64,000 bases of DNA from Fen-1135 sp963705275 (GTDB taxonomy: Bacteria > Desulfobacterota > Syntrophia > Syntrophales > UBA2185), in the NCBI GenBank assembly GCA_963705275.1, contig OY970063.1:1984001-2048000 (forward strand). The letters run 5' to 3'. The notes beneath the pieces are model-generated. The model saw nothing but the letters and a program-made list of their open reading frames with translations. It did no database searches and was not told the DNA's origin. A program made the position numbers and the translations under genes. Positions 62,731 to 64,000 of this stretch are shown here, in pieces (position 1 is the stretch's first letter; each line of letters opens with the position of its first letter).

Positions 62731-63136
62731 GGCCCACCCCCTCCTTTTTCTTCAATCCCAAGACCTTGTGGGGACAGAATTTGACACAGTAACCGCAGTG
62801 GATACAGATCATGGGTTTATTCGTGGTATCATCCCATAAAATGGCTCCAATGAGGCAGGCATCCTGGCAGTGCCCGCATCCTATGCATTTCTTCATATCG
62901 AGGCGAACGCCGCCATCTTTTCCTGGTTCAAGGGCGTTCGTAGGACAGACTTTAGCACAGGGCGGATTATCACAGGCCCTGCAGACAATGACGGTAAAAC
63001 CCCGCCTCATACCTCCAACGGATTTCACGGCAATACAGGCCTTGGTTAATCCGGCCTCGTCCTGTCTTCGTGAGCATGCGAACATGCAACATTGACAGCC
63101 GACACATCTTTCCGTTTCCAATACCGCAAGCCTCAT
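62717..63136 (-). CDS. Four-cluster [4Fe-4S] ferredoxin partner of AOR
   Basis: A 139-residue polyferredoxin of the HycB/DmsB-like type with sixteen Cys arranged for four [4Fe-4S] clusters: CVGCQCCMFAC (about residues 11-21), CRACDNPPCAKVCP (about 52-65), CIGCGHCQDAC (about 84-94) and CIHCGYCVKFCP (about 111-122). No signal peptide, so it acts in the cytoplasm. It is the first gene of a two-gene operon with the AOR and overlaps it, making it the likely electron carrier subunit, as in the two-subunit AORs of several anaerobes. AAAGGAA lies 7 nt before the ATG. Confidence 0.9.
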   Translation of the reverse strand: MRLAVLETERCVGCQCCMFACSRRQDEAGLTKACIAVKSVGGMRRGFTVIVCRACDNPPCAKVCPTNALEPGKDGGVRLDMKKCIGCGHCQDACLIGAILWDDTTNKPMICIHCGYCVKFCPHKVLGLKKKEGVGHVNR

Positions 63137-63334
63137 TGACTTGTTCCTTTCGCTCTCATATCAACTCGGGTGATAGTGCCTCTGTTAAGTCTTTGTTCAT
63201 ACTCAAAAGATCTTCAGCCATTTCAACTCACCTTCAAGTTCACAATCCCGGGAACAAAAACAAACATTCATCTCCACTTTGTAAGGTCCTTGCAACCATC
63301 ATAAAGTAGAATTAAGACTATTGTATATAGCCCC

Positions 63335-63526
63335 TTATGCTATGCTTTTAACGATCTCCTCCACCAGTTCCGGTTTAGCTATATCTGAGCCTGCGTTCGG
63401 AGTGCGCGTTTCTATATTAGCTTTCTGCTGTTTAGCCATTATGCGCTTTGAAGCCTTATCTATTTGTTTCTGCTGTCTTGCTTTTTCTTTCACCTGTTTG
63501 CCAAAGTCGTACATGGACTTTCCCAT
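63335..63526 (-). CDS. Small basic conserved protein
   Basis: A 63-residue, Lys/Gln-rich, probably helical protein (MYDFGKQVKEKARQQKQIDK, then RIMAKQQKANIETR). AGGAGC 8 nt upstream supports the ATG at 63526. From memory, short proteins starting with a similar segment occur next to cold-shock genes in related bacteria, but I know no function. It is downstream of the cold-shock gene on the same strand, 115 nt away, and might share its transcript. Confidence 0.68.
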   Translation of the reverse strand: MGKSMYDFGKQVKEKARQQKQIDKASKRIMAKQQKANIETRTPNAGSDIAKPELVEEIVKSIA

Positions 63527-63641
63527 TTTTAAGCTCCTATTTTTATCTTTCTTTCAAACATTACAGAATATGCTGAAAATGGAGAGACGTTCCAAAACAG
63601 AATATCGTAATGGAACGCCCCTTTCTTTACCCAATGTTTAA

Positions 63642-63842
63642 TTAACTGAGTTTCACGTTTTCTGCTGCGGGGCCTTTTTTGCCCTGGACAACATCGAAAC
63701 TTACAGACTGGCCTTCAGTTAAAGTCTTGAAACCAGCGGCTTGAATGGCGCTGTAATGGACGAAAACATCCCCACCATCATTCTTCTCGATAAATCCAAA
63801 ACCTTTACTCTCGTTAAACCATTTTACTTTACCTTCTGACAT
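63642..63842 (-). CDS. Cold-shock protein (CspA family)
   Basis: A 66-residue OB-fold nucleic-acid-binding protein. GKVKWFNESKGFGFIEKNDG (RNP1, KGFGFI) and DVFVHYSAI (RNP2, VFVHY) are both intact, and it ends GPAAENVKLS. It binds single-stranded RNA or DNA as an RNA chaperone. AAGGAGGA 9 nt upstream is a strong ribosome binding site. A terminator-like hairpin lies about 60 nt upstream on the same strand. Confidence 0.95.
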   Translation of the reverse strand: MSEGKVKWFNESKGFGFIEKNDGGDVFVHYSAIQAAGFKTLTEGQSVSFDVVQGKKGPAAENVKLS

Positions 63843-63901
63843 AATTAGTCTCCTCCTTTCTTAGAATTTATCAAAAGTCGAATTACCAATATGACAGAAA
63901 T

Positions 63902-63935
63902 AAAAAAACCACCAAAACTCTAAAGAGCATGGTGG
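63902..63935 (-). terminator. Rho-independent terminator or attenuator upstream of the cold-shock gene
   Basis: On the minus strand CCACC (63935-63931) pairs with GGTGG (63913-63909), with inner CTCT/AGAG pairs, and the stem is followed by seven T. It either ends a transcript entering from beyond the window edge or acts as an attenuator in the cold-shock leader. Confidence 0.65.
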
Positions 63936-64000
63936 CCGCCTTTGCACTTCAAATTGTTATAACTCAACTTTAACTGTACCAAACTTACTTAAGACCATAG

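Noticed and set aside
1..64000. tRNA, rRNA or insertion-sequence genes
   Set aside because: I looked for TPsiC-arm-like sequences, rRNA landmarks and transposase motifs and found none that form a complete feature.

Overview
The window looks like a chromosomal segment of an anaerobic Gram-negative bacterium. Two aldehyde:ferredoxin oxidoreductase (AOR) type tungsten enzymes, polyferredoxins, outer-membrane receptor/TonB genes, RND efflux with an outer-membrane lipoprotein, and acyl-CoA-type enzymes together suggest a Desulfobacterota-like (deltaproteobacterial, possibly syntrophic) lineage. That placement is inference from gene content; no rRNA or tRNA gene was seen.

Layout. 1-6.2 kb: acyl-CoA/ketone-type metabolism (enoyl-CoA hydratase family, a divergent SDR lacking YxxxK, a cyclase-family hydrolase, a ketopantoate-reductase-like enzyme), with a GH13-like amylase and an FmdB zinc ribbon. 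6.2-18 kb: mostly single genes (membrane proteins, a SagB-type nitroreductase, an MBL-fold hydrolase, a PAS/GAF histidine kinase broken by one frameshift, DoxX, HPP, an FGE-like protein, a ferredoxin remnant, GNAT, NudC, a cNMP-binding protein, RNase D). 18.2-22.3 kb: a long AOR with a structured leader, then the GTPase TypA/BipA. 22.4-31 kb: a minus-strand corrinoid uptake and salvage cluster, read tonB, btuF, btuC, btuD, TonB-dependent receptor, cbiR-like, cobQ, carrying two cobalamin riboswitches, one of which overlaps the 3' end of the ABC ATPase gene. 31-35 kb: a DMT exporter, a J-domain protein, a HigBA/RelBE-type toxin-antitoxin locus with a frameshifted toxin, a cupin and an exported HAD-like gene. 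35-40.2 kb: a livKHMGF-type uptake operon with an inserted cupin gene and hairpin repeats just after livK. 40.5-40.8 kb: a tandem array of the same hairpins. 41-50.1 kb: an MdtABC-like RND efflux operon (adaptor, two pumps, outer-membrane factor). 50.2-51.4 kb: a YjbQ-family gene and a hypothetical gene. 51.8-60.6 kb: one 2911-residue cyclic beta-1,2-glucan synthase. 61-63.1 kb: a second AOR coupled to a four-cluster ferredoxin. 63.3-63.8 kb: a small conserved protein and a cold-shock protein.

How the genes work together. The clearest system is corrinoid acquisition: outer-membrane receptor plus TonB, periplasmic binding protein and BtuCD import corrinoids, a CbiR-like phosphodiesterase would cut the nucleotide loop, and CobQ amidates the corrin ring, all placed under B12 riboswitches. 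The AOR2/ferredoxin pair is a probable tungsten oxidoreductase with its own electron-transfer subunit. The Liv system imports branched-chain amino acids or similar compounds.

Five otherwise convincing genes are each broken by a single-base indel (near 3.78, 10.46, 33.11, 34.53 and 46.76 kb), four of them in short homopolymers. This pattern suggests sequencing or assembly error as much as true gene decay.
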